This document shows, piece after piece, positions 25,579 through 34,175 of a stretch of 64,000 nt of DNA; position 1 is the first letter of the stretch, and each line of letters starts with the position of its first letter. Made by a program: the position numbers and the translations under genes. A model generated the notes under the pieces. It made no database searches and was not told the origin of the DNA. It saw only the letters and a list, made by a program, of their open reading frames with translations. The stretch comes from Paucibacter sp. KBW04 (lineage in GTDB: Bacteria; Pseudomonadota; Gammaproteobacteria; Burkholderiales; Burkholderiaceae_C). Where the stretch lies: contig NZ_QAJN01000021.1 in assembly GCF_003852425.1 (NCBI RefSeq), positions 62,001-126,000 on the forward strand, in the 5' to 3' direction.

Positions 25579-26562
25579 ATGAGCAGTCGCAGTCCTTCCT
25601 CTTCTTCCGTCAGCAGCCATAGTGGCAGCGGCCAGCGCGCCGCGCTGGAGTCCTTGCGCCCCGTCCTGAAGGAGCGGCTGCCGCCGCTGAACGCCTTGCG
25701 CGCCTTCGAGGTGGCGGCCCGCAAGCTCAGCTTCACCGCGGCCGCCAAGGAGTTGTTTGTCACGCCGGGCGCGGTGAGCCTGCATGTCAAGCAGCTGGAA
25801 GATTATTTGGATGTGCAGCTGTTTGTGCGCGAGGTCAAGCGCCTGCGCCTGACGGCCGAGGGTGAGCGCTATCTGCCCCTGGTCAGCGAGGCCTTCAGCA
25901 TCCTGCGCCAGGCCACCCAAGGCCTGCGCGGGCGGCAGGTGGAGAGCGTGCGCCTGTCGGTGCGACCCATGCTCTGCCATCGCTGGTTGCTGGAGCGCCT
26001 GCCGGCCTTGATGGACGCCCTGCCTTTTTGCCATCTGGAGATCGAGACCGAGCTGGACCGCGACCCCGAGCGCCAAGACCTGCTGCTGGACTACCAACCC
26101 GGCGTGGGCGCCGAGGTCTGCAGCCATGAGCTGTTCCGCAGCGACATCGTTCCCGTCTGCAGCCCGGGCTATCTGAAGGCCTTGGGCCTGAAGAAGATAG
26201 CCGCGCAAAGCGACTGGAGCCGCCTGCGCCTGCTGCACGACCGCCCCCTGCAAGGCATGGCCGACTACCCCGGCTGGTCCAGCTGCCTGCAAGGCCTGGG
26301 CGTGCAGGAGCAGGTGCTGGGCGGCAGCGCCAGTTTTGCCAACAGCTTGATGTGCATAGAAGCCGCGCGCTTAGGCCTGGGCCTGGCCTTGGCACCGCGC
26401 TATCTGGTGGAGCAAGATCTGCAAGCCGGTCGCCTCGTCGCACCCCTGAGCTTGTCCGAGGCCGCCCTGCCGGCGCCGCAGATCTATTACCTCAGCTATC
26501 GCAAATCGGTGCTGGAGAAGCCCTTTGTGCGGCAGCTGCTGGCGCAGTTGCTGCCGAGTTAA
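25579..26562 (+). CDS. LysR-family transcriptional regulator (GcvA-like), mannosidase-linked
   Basis: A 327-residue regulator. The N-terminal winged helix (LNALRAFEVAARKLSFTAAA, then KELFVTPGAVSLHVKQLEDYL) is the LysR DNA-binding domain with the GcvA-like ALRAFE start. The rest is the inducer-binding domain. The first 30 residues are an unusual Ser-rich leader. The gene lies 12 bp after the GH92 gene, so it probably regulates that operon. Its TAA stop overlaps the stop of the convergent LysR gene by 3-4 bp (TTAA shared). The inducer is unknown; a mannose-derived sugar is an inference. Confidence 0.9.
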   Translation: MSSRSPSSSSVSSHSGSGQRAALESLRPVLKERLPPLNALRAFEVAARKLSFTAAAKELFVTPGAVSLHVKQLEDYLDVQLFVREVKRLRLTAEGERYLPLVSEAFSILRQATQGLRGRQVESVRLSVRPMLCHRWLLERLPALMDALPFCHLEIETELDRDPERQDLLLDYQPGVGAEVCSHELFRSDIVPVCSPGYLKALGLKKIAAQSDWSRLRLLHDRPLQGMADYPGWSSCLQGLGVQEQVLGGSASFANSLMCIEAARLGLGLALAPRYLVEQDLQAGRLVAPLSLSEAALPAPQIYYLSYRKSVLEKPFVRQLLAQLLPS

Positions 26563-27527
26563 ACCTCCCCCACGTCTAGGCGAGTTTGCGCCGCCTGCTC
26601 CAAGATCCAGGCGCAGAACTGCTGCACCTCGGCGCGTGGCTGGCTTTGCTGGGCCTGCAGCAGCCAGTAGGCATAGGGGCTGTGCGTTCGCGCAGCGGGG
26701 CCGAAGGGCTCGACCAGATCGCCGCTGCGCAGCTGCTCCGACACCAGGGCCACCCGAGCCAGGGCCACGGCCTGACCGGCCAGGGCGGCCTGAATCTGCT
26801 GGTAGGTGAAGTTGAGATACATCCAGCGCCGCGGCTGGATCTCGGCCGCGCCCTGCAGGCGCAACCAGTGGCGCCAGCTCAGGTATTCGGCACTGGGGCG
26901 TTGGTCGTCTTCCTCCGCCAGGGTGTGTTCCTTCAGGTCGCGCGGCAGCTGCATTTTGGGCGCTGCGCCGGACTCGATCTGGCGCGCCAGCATGGCGCTG
27001 ATTACAGGCGTTAGCGTTTCGCCAAACAGGCGCTGGGCCTCGGGCGGCATGCGCTCGGCCACGGCATAGCGCAAGGCCACATCGACCTCACCGTCCTCCA
27101 GATCCAGCACCACATCATGGGCCGAGACGCGGATGTCGATATCGGGATGCAGGCGCTGAAAAGCCTCCAGGCGTGGGATCAACCACAGCGAGGCAAAGGA
27201 GGCGAAGGTGGTGACGTTGACCACCCGGCGACCCCGTGTCTGGCGAATCTGTCGCACCGTTTGGTCCAGGCGCTCCAGCAAGGCCTGGGCCGTTGTTTTC
27301 AGCAGCGCACCGTCGCTGGTCAGCTCGACAAAACGGGTGCCGCGCAAAAACAGGCTGCAGCCGATTTCCTCTTCCAGCGAGCGGATCTGGCGGCTGATGG
27401 CCGACTGGGTCAGATGCAATTCATCCGCCGCCGCGCGAAAGCTCAAATGCCGTGAGACGGCCTCGAAGGCGCGCAGCGGGCCGATCGACAAGGGTCGCTG
27501 GCGCAGGCCAGGGTTGGGTGGATTCAT
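26559..27527 (-). CDS. LysR-family transcriptional regulator (GcvA-like)
   Basis: A 322-residue LysR regulator with IGPLRAFEAVSRHLSFRAAA and LTQSAISRQIRSLEEEIG as helix-turn-helix and FLRGTRFVELTSDGALL as the wing. The C-terminal periplasmic-binding-like domain includes DVALRYAVAE, typical of the GcvA group. It is divergent from the DUF2917 gene across 135 bp. LysR proteins often regulate the divergent neighbour, so DUF2917 is a candidate target. It overlaps the convergent LysR gene at the stop codons only; the two are distinct paralogues. Confidence 0.9.
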   Translation of the reverse strand: MNPPNPGLRQRPLSIGPLRAFEAVSRHLSFRAAADELHLTQSAISRQIRSLEEEIGCSLFLRGTRFVELTSDGALLKTTAQALLERLDQTVRQIRQTRGRRVVNVTTFASFASLWLIPRLEAFQRLHPDIDIRVSAHDVVLDLEDGEVDVALRYAVAERMPPEAQRLFGETLTPVISAMLARQIESGAAPKMQLPRDLKEHTLAEEDDQRPSAEYLSWRHWLRLQGAAEIQPRRWMYLNFTYQQIQAALAGQAVALARVALVSEQLRSGDLVEPFGPAARTHSPYAYWLLQAQQSQPRAEVQQFCAWILEQAAQTRLDVGEV

Positions 27528-27662
27528 GCGCGAATGGTATCAATCCAAGGCCGCGAACTCATTGGACGCTCCTCCGGGTCAGCCCTAGTATTTGCCCATG
27601 CCGATCCAGAAGGGATAAGCCTGACAAGTTCCAGGTAGACGGCAAAACCGAGGTGAACAATC

Positions 27663-28058
27663 ATGAGCAATCTGCAAGAACAAGGCATTTCCTCATCCAG
27701 CGACGCTGCCCTGTGGCGCCTGCAGCCGGGTCAAGCCATGGCCTTCACCGTAGGCCCGGGCCCGCGTGAGTTGCTGGTGACGGCCGGCCGGGTCTGGTTG
27801 ACGCAAAAACAGCCCGCCAAGCCCGGCGCCTTGCCCGAAGACCATTGGTTGGAGCCGGGCAGCAGCCTGCGCCTGGCCTCGGGCGAGGAGGTCTTGCTGG
27901 AGGCCTGGCCCACGGCCCAGTTCCAGTTGCTGGTGCCGCCTTGCTATGAGCAGGCGAAGCGCAAGACCGCGCTGCTCAAGACTTCGTCCGCGCCTTGGTC
28001 CTGGCTGAAGAAGACGCTGCGGCCGGCGGTCGGCTGGACACGTCACCGGGCTGCCTGA
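27663..28058 (+). CDS. DUF2917 domain-containing protein
   Basis: A 131-residue protein with the DUF2917 pattern: GRVWLTQKQ, then DHWLEPGSSLRLASGEEV, then LLEAWPTAQFQLLVPP. The fold is a small beta-rich, cupin-like unit of unknown function, common in Burkholderiales and often divergent from a LysR gene as here. The C-terminal 40 residues are basic and extend into an 83-bp overlap with the convergent TfoX-like gene. No signal peptide or membrane helix. Confidence 0.85.
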   Translation: MSNLQEQGISSSSDAALWRLQPGQAMAFTVGPGPRELLVTAGRVWLTQKQPAKPGALPEDHWLEPGSSLRLASGEEVLLEAWPTAQFQLLVPPCYEQAKRKTALLKTSSAPWSWLKKTLRPAVGWTRHRAA

Positions 28059-28464
28059 CTCTTTTGGCCTTGGCGGCCGGCGCCGTCTTGGCCTTGGCCT
28101 TGCTGGGCTTTTTTGCAGGCTTGGCCAGTTTGGCGGCCTGAGCCCGCAGCGCCGCTTCTTGCGCCAGCCGAGCCCAGGGGCGCAGCAGGGCGGGGGAGTC
28201 GATGGCCTCTTCGGGCGGGCGGAAGTAGCCCAGGCTGTGGGTCTCGCTGCCGCGCTGGTAGCTAAAGGGCTGGCAGCCCTGGGCCTCGAACTGTGGGCGG
28301 CTCTGGGCATCGGTCTTCAGATAGAGCTGCTCGTCGATGATGATGGCGACGAACAAATCATCCAGATACAGGCCATGGCCGCCAAACATGCGGCGGGTGC
28401 GCACAGGCCCCAGGCCTTCCAGCAATTCAGCACAGTGGCGGGTGAATTCGTCTTTGGCGCTCAT
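27976..28464 (-). CDS. TfoX/Sxy N-terminal-domain protein with basic C-terminal tail
   Basis: A 162-residue protein. Residues 1-100 carry the TfoX-N domain (LGPVRTRRMFGGHGLYLDDLFVAII and a Gly/Tyr-rich end). The last 60 residues are Lys/Ala/Pro-rich (runs such as KPAKKPSKAKAK), a tail often seen in nucleic-acid-associated proteins. The ATG at 28464 starts MSAKDEF; an alternative ATG at 28497 adds 11 residues, and neither has a good Shine-Dalgarno. The family name comes from the competence regulator TfoX/Sxy, but single-domain relatives have no proven competence role. The 3' end overlaps the convergent DUF2917 gene by 83 bp. Confidence 0.8.
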   Translation of the reverse strand: MSAKDEFTRHCAELLEGLGPVRTRRMFGGHGLYLDDLFVAIIIDEQLYLKTDAQSRPQFEAQGCQPFSYQRGSETHSLGYFRPPEEAIDSPALLRPWARLAQEAALRAQAAKLAKPAKKPSKAKAKTAPAAKAKRVRQPGDVSSRPPAAASSSARTKARTKS

Positions 28465-28605
28465 GGGGCTAGGGCTTTGGGGTTTGAGTTGGCTCATTAT
28501 TTGCACAAAGACTGCGTGCCGGCTGTGGGGCTTGTGCAAAACCCCTGCTCGGCCGCAGCGGCGCGCACTGCACAATGAGGCCAGCCCCGGCTGCTGGAGA
28601 CCTCT

Positions 28606-29175
28606 GTGGATTTGAATGATCGTGTGGCCCTGCGTCACAAACTGATTCAGGAACGCCTGGACATGCCCGACCGCCTGCAGCGGGCCGAGGTTTTGCAAAG
28701 CGTTTTGCGCGCCTGGCTGATCCCGCGCCGGGAGCTGACCATAGGCGCGTATTGGCCCATCAAGGGCGAGTTCGACCCGCTGCCCGCCCTGTATCGCTGG
28801 AGTGAATCCGACCCCGACCGTCGCATCGGTCTGCCGGTGGTGGACAAGGAACACGGCACTTTGCGCTTCCATGTCTGGTACCCCGGCTGCCCCATGGAGG
28901 AGGACGCTTACGGCATCCCCAAGCCCAAGGACACCGAGGTCTTTGAGCCCCAGCTGCTGCTGGTGCCTTGCGTGGGCTACGGGCCCTGCGGCCTGCGCCT
29001 GGGTTATGGTGGCGGCTTTATGGACCGCACCTTGGCCGCCCTGCAGCCGCGCCCGGCCACCGCCGGCCTGGGCTATGCCCACGGCTTCCAGATGCTGCTG
29101 AAAGCCCAGCCCCACGATATGCCGCTGGACGCCATGCTGACCGAGGAAGGCGTGGTCTGGGACAAGAACGGCTGA
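28606..29175 (+). CDS. 5-formyltetrahydrofolate cyclo-ligase family protein (copy 2)
   Basis: A 189-residue member of the same family as the gene at 10262, closer to the usual family length. Visible features are IGAYWPIKGEFDPLPAL (substrate-binding segment), FEPQLLLVPCVGYGPCGLRL and GYGGGFMDRTLA. It starts at GTG 28606, seven bases after GGAG. The motif residue Tyr before Phe/Tyr-Asp-Arg is changed to GFMDR in place of GYFDR, a modest variation. It sits 19 bp upstream of the Xaa-Pro dipeptidase gene, so the two are probably co-transcribed. Its role may be redundant or specialised. Confidence 0.88.
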   Translation: MDLNDRVALRHKLIQERLDMPDRLQRAEVLQSVLRAWLIPRRELTIGAYWPIKGEFDPLPALYRWSESDPDRRIGLPVVDKEHGTLRFHVWYPGCPMEEDAYGIPKPKDTEVFEPQLLLVPCVGYGPCGLRLGYGGGFMDRTLAALQPRPATAGLGYAHGFQMLLKAQPHDMPLDAMLTEEGVVWDKNG

Positions 29176-29194
29176 CCCACCAATTCCACAGACA

Positions 29195-30511
29195 ATGCCC
29201 GCCATGAGCACTTACAAGCAACACCTGACCCTGCTGCAAACCCAGGCCGAACAGGCCCTGGCGCGTTGCGGATTCGATGCCCTCTTGATCGCCTCCGGCG
29301 TCGAGAAGTTCGCCTTTCTGGACGACCGGCCCTACCTCTTCGCGCCCAATCCGCATTTCAAGCATTGGCTGCCCCTGGTCAATCATCCGGACAGCTGGCT
29401 GCTGATCCGCCCCGGCCACAAGCCGCGCGTCGTGTACTACCAGCCGGATGATTTCTGGCATGTGCCCCCGGCCGACCCCAGCGGTGAGTGGCTGGAGCAT
29501 GTGGAGCTGGTGCTGATCGCCCGCAGCGAAGACGCCGCCGCCCATCTGCAAGTGCCCGGCCGCTTGGCCATCATCGGCGAGGCGGATGCCGGCTTGCCCG
29601 GCATCGTGCCCAACAACCCGCCCGAGTTGCTCAACATCCTGCATTACCAGCGCGCCTACAAGACCGAGTACGAGCTGGAGCAGATGCGTGCCGCCTCACG
29701 CCGCGCCGTGCCCGCCCATCTGGCCGCGCGCAGGGCCTTCCAGGCCGGTGCTTCGGAGCTTGACATCCACCGCGCCTATCTGGCCGGCAGCGGCCACACC
29801 GATCGCGATCTGCCCTACACCAATATCGTGGGCTTGAACGAGCATGGCGCGGTGCTGCACTACCAGTACCAGGACGCACAAGCCCCGGCCGAGTCGCGTT
29901 CCCTGCTGATCGATGCGGGCGCCTCGGTGAACGGCTATGCCTCCGACATCACCCGAACCTGGGGCGCCGGTGACGCGAGCTTCCAGGCCTTGCTGGACGC
30001 CATGGAAAGCGCCCAGCTGGCCCTGGTGGACGAGGTGCGTGCCGGTGTTGATTACCGCAGCATCCATTTGAGCACCCATGCCAAGGTGGCCGCGATTCTG
30101 CGCGAGCTGGGCGTGGTCAAGCTGAGCGTGGAAGAACAGTTGGCGCAGCGCGTCACCTCGACCTTTTTCCCGCATGGCATCGGTCATCTGATCGGTCTGC
30201 AGGTCCACGATGTGGGCGGTTTTATGGCCGATGACAGCGGCGCCAACTCGCCCAAGCCCGAGGGCCACCCCTATCTGCGCCTGACCCGCCCCTTGGCGGC
30301 CGGCATGGTGGTGACCATCGAGCCCGGTCTCTACTTCATCCCCACCTTGCTGAACAAGCTCAAGGCCACGCCAGCAGCTAGCGCGGTGGACTGGAGCCTG
30401 GTCGCGCACCTGAGCAAATTCGGTGGCGTGCGGATCGAAGACGATGTGGTTTGCCGAGCCGAAGGCGCGCCGGAAAACATGACGCGGGATGCGTTTGCGG
30501 CGCTGAGCTGA
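29195..30511 (+). CDS. pepQ: Xaa-Pro dipeptidase (M24 family)
   Basis: A 438-residue cytosolic metallopeptidase that cleaves dipeptides with C-terminal proline. Metal ligands are readable in order: D in LLIDAGAS, D in SDITRTW, H in FFPHGIGHLIGLQVHD, E in VVTIEPGLYF and E in GVRIEDDVV, which is the pita-bread M24 set. The length matches bacterial PepQ. Two in-frame ATGs (29195 and 29204) are possible and neither has a clear Shine-Dalgarno; the difference is three residues. It lies just behind the second cyclo-ligase gene. Confidence 0.93.
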   Translation: MPAMSTYKQHLTLLQTQAEQALARCGFDALLIASGVEKFAFLDDRPYLFAPNPHFKHWLPLVNHPDSWLLIRPGHKPRVVYYQPDDFWHVPPADPSGEWLEHVELVLIARSEDAAAHLQVPGRLAIIGEADAGLPGIVPNNPPELLNILHYQRAYKTEYELEQMRAASRRAVPAHLAARRAFQAGASELDIHRAYLAGSGHTDRDLPYTNIVGLNEHGAVLHYQYQDAQAPAESRSLLIDAGASVNGYASDITRTWGAGDASFQALLDAMESAQLALVDEVRAGVDYRSIHLSTHAKVAAILRELGVVKLSVEEQLAQRVTSTFFPHGIGHLIGLQVHDVGGFMADDSGANSPKPEGHPYLRLTRPLAAGMVVTIEPGLYFIPTLLNKLKATPAASAVDWSLVAHLSKFGGVRIEDDVVCRAEGAPENMTRDAFAALS

Positions 30512-30646
30512 GGGTTTTCCTTGTCGCCGGTTTGATGCTTGCTTGGCCAAGCCGGCACAGGTTTCCCCCGGGCTTGCGGCCCCGTCAAGCCCCTCACAAT
30601 GCCAGCCATGACGCCTTCAGGCGTCGCAAGGCAGAGGGGCCAAAAA

Positions 30647-33358
30647 ATGACTGGAGCGCTTAGGCGGCAGGGGGCAGGGCGAGGTGAGTCGCGGAGTTGG
30701 GCCGGGCCGCTGCAGGCGGTGCTGCTCGCTCTGCTGCTTTTGCTGCAGCCCGGTAAGTCCTGGGCCCAAGCCGGGCCAGGCAAGGCCGAGCTGATTGGGC
30801 CACAACCGGCCTGGGTCAAGCCTGTCGAGATGCCCAGCGAGAAAAGTTCGCTGACCGAGCAAGCCCGCCAAGGGATCTACTACCTGCTGGTCGATACCCA
30901 GGTGCGTGTGGATGCCACGGGGCGCCAGTCCTTTCGCCGCATTGCCATGCAAGCGCTCAACGAGAAGGGCGTGGAGAGTGCTGCCAATCTGGAGTTGCGC
31001 TTTGACCCAAGTTATGAGCGCCTGCAGCTGCACCGCATCACCGTCCATCGCGCGGGCCAGCGCAGCGAGCGACTGGCGAGTACGGCCTTGCGCGTCTTGC
31101 AGCGAGAGAAGGAGTTGGACTACCTCATCTACGACGGCAGCAAGACGCTCAATGCCTTTCTCGAAGACATACGGGTGGGCGATGTGGTGGAGTACGCCTA
31201 CACCCTCAGCGGCAGCAACCCGGTGTTTGAGGGGCGCCATTTCGGGCAATTCGATTTGCAGTGGTCCTCGCCTGTGGCCAAGCTCTATGCCCGCCTGTCC
31301 TGGCCGGCCGGGCGGCCTGTGAACTTCAAGTTGCTGAACAAGGCGCCCGCGGCCAAGCAAACTTCTCGCGATGGGCAAAACGAGTATGAATGGCAGCAAA
31401 ACGGCCTGGCTGCCTTGTCCCTGGACAACGACGTACCCTCTTGGTACGACCCCTATCAGGCGGTGCAGTGGGGTGAGTTTGCGACTTGGGCCGAGGTGGC
31501 GCGCTGGGCCCTGCCCTTGTACCGGGTGCCGGATCGGCTCTCTCCCGCTCTGCAGGCGGAGGTGAAGCGCATCGCGGGCAAGTTTTCGCAGCCGGCACAG
31601 AGGGCGGCCGAAGCCCTGCGCCTGGTTCAACGAGAGGTTCGTTATCTGGGTGTGGAGGTCGGTGTGGGCTCACATGCGCCCAACCCGCCCAGCCAAGTGT
31701 TTGAGCGCCGCTTCGGTGACTGCAAGGACAAGACTTTGCTGACCCTGACGTTGTTCAAAGCCTTGGGTTTGCAGGCAAGTGCGGCCCTGGTTCACACCCA
31801 GATGCGGCAGGGCATTGAGGGGCTGTTGCCGCGCCCCAGTGCCTTCAACCACGTCATCGTGCGTGCCGATATTGATGGCAAGAGCTATTGGCTGGATCCC
31901 ACACGCAACACCCAGCCGGGGGAACTCGACCAGATGGCACAGAGCAACTTCGGGCGAGCCTTGCTGGTCGACGCCAAGACCCAGGCGCTGGAGTCTGTTG
32001 CCAGCGGCCCGGCCATGCAGCAATGGCGCCGCGTGAATGTGCTGCTCGATGTGCGCGCCGGCCTGGACAAGGCGGTGAGCATGACGGTCAAGACCGAATT
32101 GCAAGGCCTCAGCGCCGAACAGCAGCGTGCCCTGCTGGCCGGCGAGAACCCCAAGGAGTTGCAGCAGCGCTATCTGAACTACTACGCGCGCTCCTACCCC
32201 GGCCTCAAAGTGGTGAAGCCTTTTGAAACCAAGGACCTGCCCGGCAGCAACCGCATGGAGTTGCTGGAGTTTTACGAGATTCCGAACTTCTTCACCCGCA
32301 GCGAGACCGCGCACCGCTTGGAGGCCGGGCTGGAGGTGCCGGAGTTGCTCAGCTATCTGCAGGCGCCGCGCGACACTATTCGCACGGCTCCCTTGGCCCT
32401 GGCCTACCCTCAGGAGATCGAGCATGTGATCGAGCTCATGCTGCCCGAGGCCTGGACCTTCAAGGACGAGGAGCAACTGATTGAAGACCCGGGCTTCAGC
32501 CTGAGCCGAAAGATCAAGGGCGGCGAACAAAGCGTGCGCATCGTCGACCACTACCAGTCCCTGGCCGACCATGTGCGCCCAGCCGACGTGCCCAGCTTCA
32601 CCGCCAATCTGGAAAAGGCGCGCAAGTCCCTGGGTTATCTGATTTACAAAAACGATTCGGTGAGCGGCAGCCCCCGCAAACAAGGCGCCAGTCTGAATAT
32701 CGCCGTGGCCTTGTCGGCGGTCTTGTTGAGTGGTCTGTTTGTCGGCTTGGCCCTGCGGCTCTATGCCTGGAATCCCCGCAAGCGATGGGCCGCTGAGGCC
32801 GGTGCGTCGGCCTGGCCTTTGGGCGGCTGGCTCCTGCTGCTGGGTCTGGGGGTTTTGGTGACGCCGCTCAGAGCGGGGCGGCAGCTGCTGGAAAACGCCG
32901 GCAGCTACAGCATGGAAAGTTGGACCTACTTCACCTTGCCAGACTCGGCAGGCTTCCATGTCCTGACCGGGCCGCTGATGCTGTTGGAGCTGGCTGTGCT
33001 GCTCGCGCAACTGGTCTTTGGAGTCTTGTTACTCCTGCTGTTCCTGAAGCGGCGCAGCAGCATGCCCGTGGTGTATCTGGTGTTGATGTGGGGGTCGGTG
33101 CTTGTCGGCGCGCTGGACGCTTGGGCGCTGAATTCCATCCCCCAATTTGCGGGCAAGGCAGGCAAGGCGGGCGAGGAATCCGGCCTGGTCCAACAAGCCT
33201 GGGGTGTGATCTTTCTGGGCATCTGGACCGCCTACCTTCTTCATTCGGAGCGAGTCAGGCAGACCTTTGTGCATAGCTACTCAAAGGCGCAGGGGGCCGG
33301 TGCACCGCCCCTGTCTGACGCCTTGCCGCCCTTGCCTCAGTCGGGTGGGGTGGCTTAA
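30647..33358 (+). CDS. DUF3857/transglutaminase-like membrane protein
   Basis: A 903-residue envelope protein. The ATG at 30647 follows AGAGGGGCCAAAAA. A hydrophobic segment (about 22-36, ending SWAQA) is a signal peptide. DUF3857 occupies about 80-250. A transglutaminase-like core follows with the triad C359 (FGDCKDKTLL), H402 (FNHVIV) and D417 (YWLDPT). Four or five transmembrane helices lie in the last 220 residues (from about residue 685). In this family the catalytic domain faces the periplasm, and the enzyme may crosslink or hydrolyse protein or peptide substrates. The substrate is unknown and no partner gene is obvious. Confidence 0.88.
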   Translation: MTGALRRQGAGRGESRSWAGPLQAVLLALLLLLQPGKSWAQAGPGKAELIGPQPAWVKPVEMPSEKSSLTEQARQGIYYLLVDTQVRVDATGRQSFRRIAMQALNEKGVESAANLELRFDPSYERLQLHRITVHRAGQRSERLASTALRVLQREKELDYLIYDGSKTLNAFLEDIRVGDVVEYAYTLSGSNPVFEGRHFGQFDLQWSSPVAKLYARLSWPAGRPVNFKLLNKAPAAKQTSRDGQNEYEWQQNGLAALSLDNDVPSWYDPYQAVQWGEFATWAEVARWALPLYRVPDRLSPALQAEVKRIAGKFSQPAQRAAEALRLVQREVRYLGVEVGVGSHAPNPPSQVFERRFGDCKDKTLLTLTLFKALGLQASAALVHTQMRQGIEGLLPRPSAFNHVIVRADIDGKSYWLDPTRNTQPGELDQMAQSNFGRALLVDAKTQALESVASGPAMQQWRRVNVLLDVRAGLDKAVSMTVKTELQGLSAEQQRALLAGENPKELQQRYLNYYARSYPGLKVVKPFETKDLPGSNRMELLEFYEIPNFFTRSETAHRLEAGLEVPELLSYLQAPRDTIRTAPLALAYPQEIEHVIELMLPEAWTFKDEEQLIEDPGFSLSRKIKGGEQSVRIVDHYQSLADHVRPADVPSFTANLEKARKSLGYLIYKNDSVSGSPRKQGASLNIAVALSAVLLSGLFVGLALRLYAWNPRKRWAAEAGASAWPLGGWLLLLGLGVLVTPLRAGRQLLENAGSYSMESWTYFTLPDSAGFHVLTGPLMLLELAVLLAQLVFGVLLLLLFLKRRSSMPVVYLVLMWGSVLVGALDAWALNSIPQFAGKAGKAGEESGLVQQAWGVIFLGIWTAYLLHSERVRQTFVHSYSKAQGAGAPPLSDALPPLPQSGGVA

Positions 33359-33415
33359 TGTGGAGGTGTTCCATGATCCGGAGCGCTGCCCCGCACCATG
33401 AAACTTAGGGCCGAC

Positions 33416-33895
33416 TCAGTTCGCGCCCTCAATCGCGCGCTCCATCATGCGGGCTTTTAGTGCCGGGTCCACATTCAGGTCCAGAGCTTCGTGCAGGGTG
33501 CGGCGGGCCTGGTTGACCGACTGGGCGCTGGCCTCGGTGCTGCTGTGCATGGCCGCATCTTGGCCGCCCACCACATTGACCGTGCCGCCCGATACCTGGG
33601 CCACGGCATAGCCTGCCGGGCAGCTCACATTGGTGTAGACGACCTCCTTGCCACGGGCGCATTTGCGCAAGGCGCCGGGTGGTGGCTCGGCCGAAGCCGC
33701 GGCCTTGCTTGATTTGCTCGTGGGCAGGGCTTCGACCTTGTCACGAACACTGCCGTTGTCGAACTTGAAAGGCTTGGGGGTGTGCGCCACTTCGCCCTGC
33801 AGCAATTGCTGCTTCAGGCGAGTGGTGCCATAGCGTTGGACGCCGCCCAGCACCAGGGCAATGAGAGTGGTCCAGAAAATAAGTCGCAGCAACAT
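33416..33895 (-). CDS. DUF4124-like membrane-anchored protein
   Basis: A 159-residue protein. With the ATG at 33895, residues 3-20 (LRLIFWTTLIALVLGGVQ) form an N-terminal membrane anchor. The part around residue 95 (LRKCARGKEVVYTNVSCPAG) resembles the DUF4124 pattern, a short periplasmic domain with two Cys and a Tyr-Thr-x2-Cys-Pro segment. The rest is Ser/Ala-rich and helical. An upstream ATG at 34030 would add 45 mostly charged residues, and neither start has a strong Shine-Dalgarno. Function unknown. The gene is divergent from the O-GlcNAc transferase gene, with 280 bp between them. Confidence 0.7.
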   Translation of the reverse strand: MLLRLIFWTTLIALVLGGVQRYGTTRLKQQLLQGEVAHTPKPFKFDNGSVRDKVEALPTSKSSKAAASAEPPPGALRKCARGKEVVYTNVSCPAGYAVAQVSGGTVNVVGGQDAAMHSSTEASAQSVNQARRTLHEALDLNVDPALKARMMERAIEGAN

Positions 33896-34175
33896 GGTGG
33901 CAACAGCTTGGGGGGTAGGCTGAAATTTTGTGGCATAACGGCTAATTTGGTGAGTCTGTTTGGCTACGCTCTTTTGGGGGGTAGAGCGGGGGGCTTGCTT
34001 GATTCCCGCTTTTGGCTTTGGGATTGACATCGAGCTCTCGCAAGACCGACGATGGCCTCCAAGGCCCCCTGCTTTCAGAACCAAGCGCAGGCTTGGTTTC
34101 GCGGAGGCTCTCTGGGACGGCGCGAGCCGACCCCTTCGCTTGCCGCGCAGCGTGAACTTGAGGAAATGAGTTCGG
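33896..34175. other. intergenic region between the DUF4124-like and OGT genes
   Basis: 280 bp with no convincing gene. It may encode an N-terminal extension of the minus-strand protein if its start is at 34030. The transferase Shine-Dalgarno (TTGAGGAAATG) lies at its right end. No known regulatory element was recognised. Confidence 0.4.
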
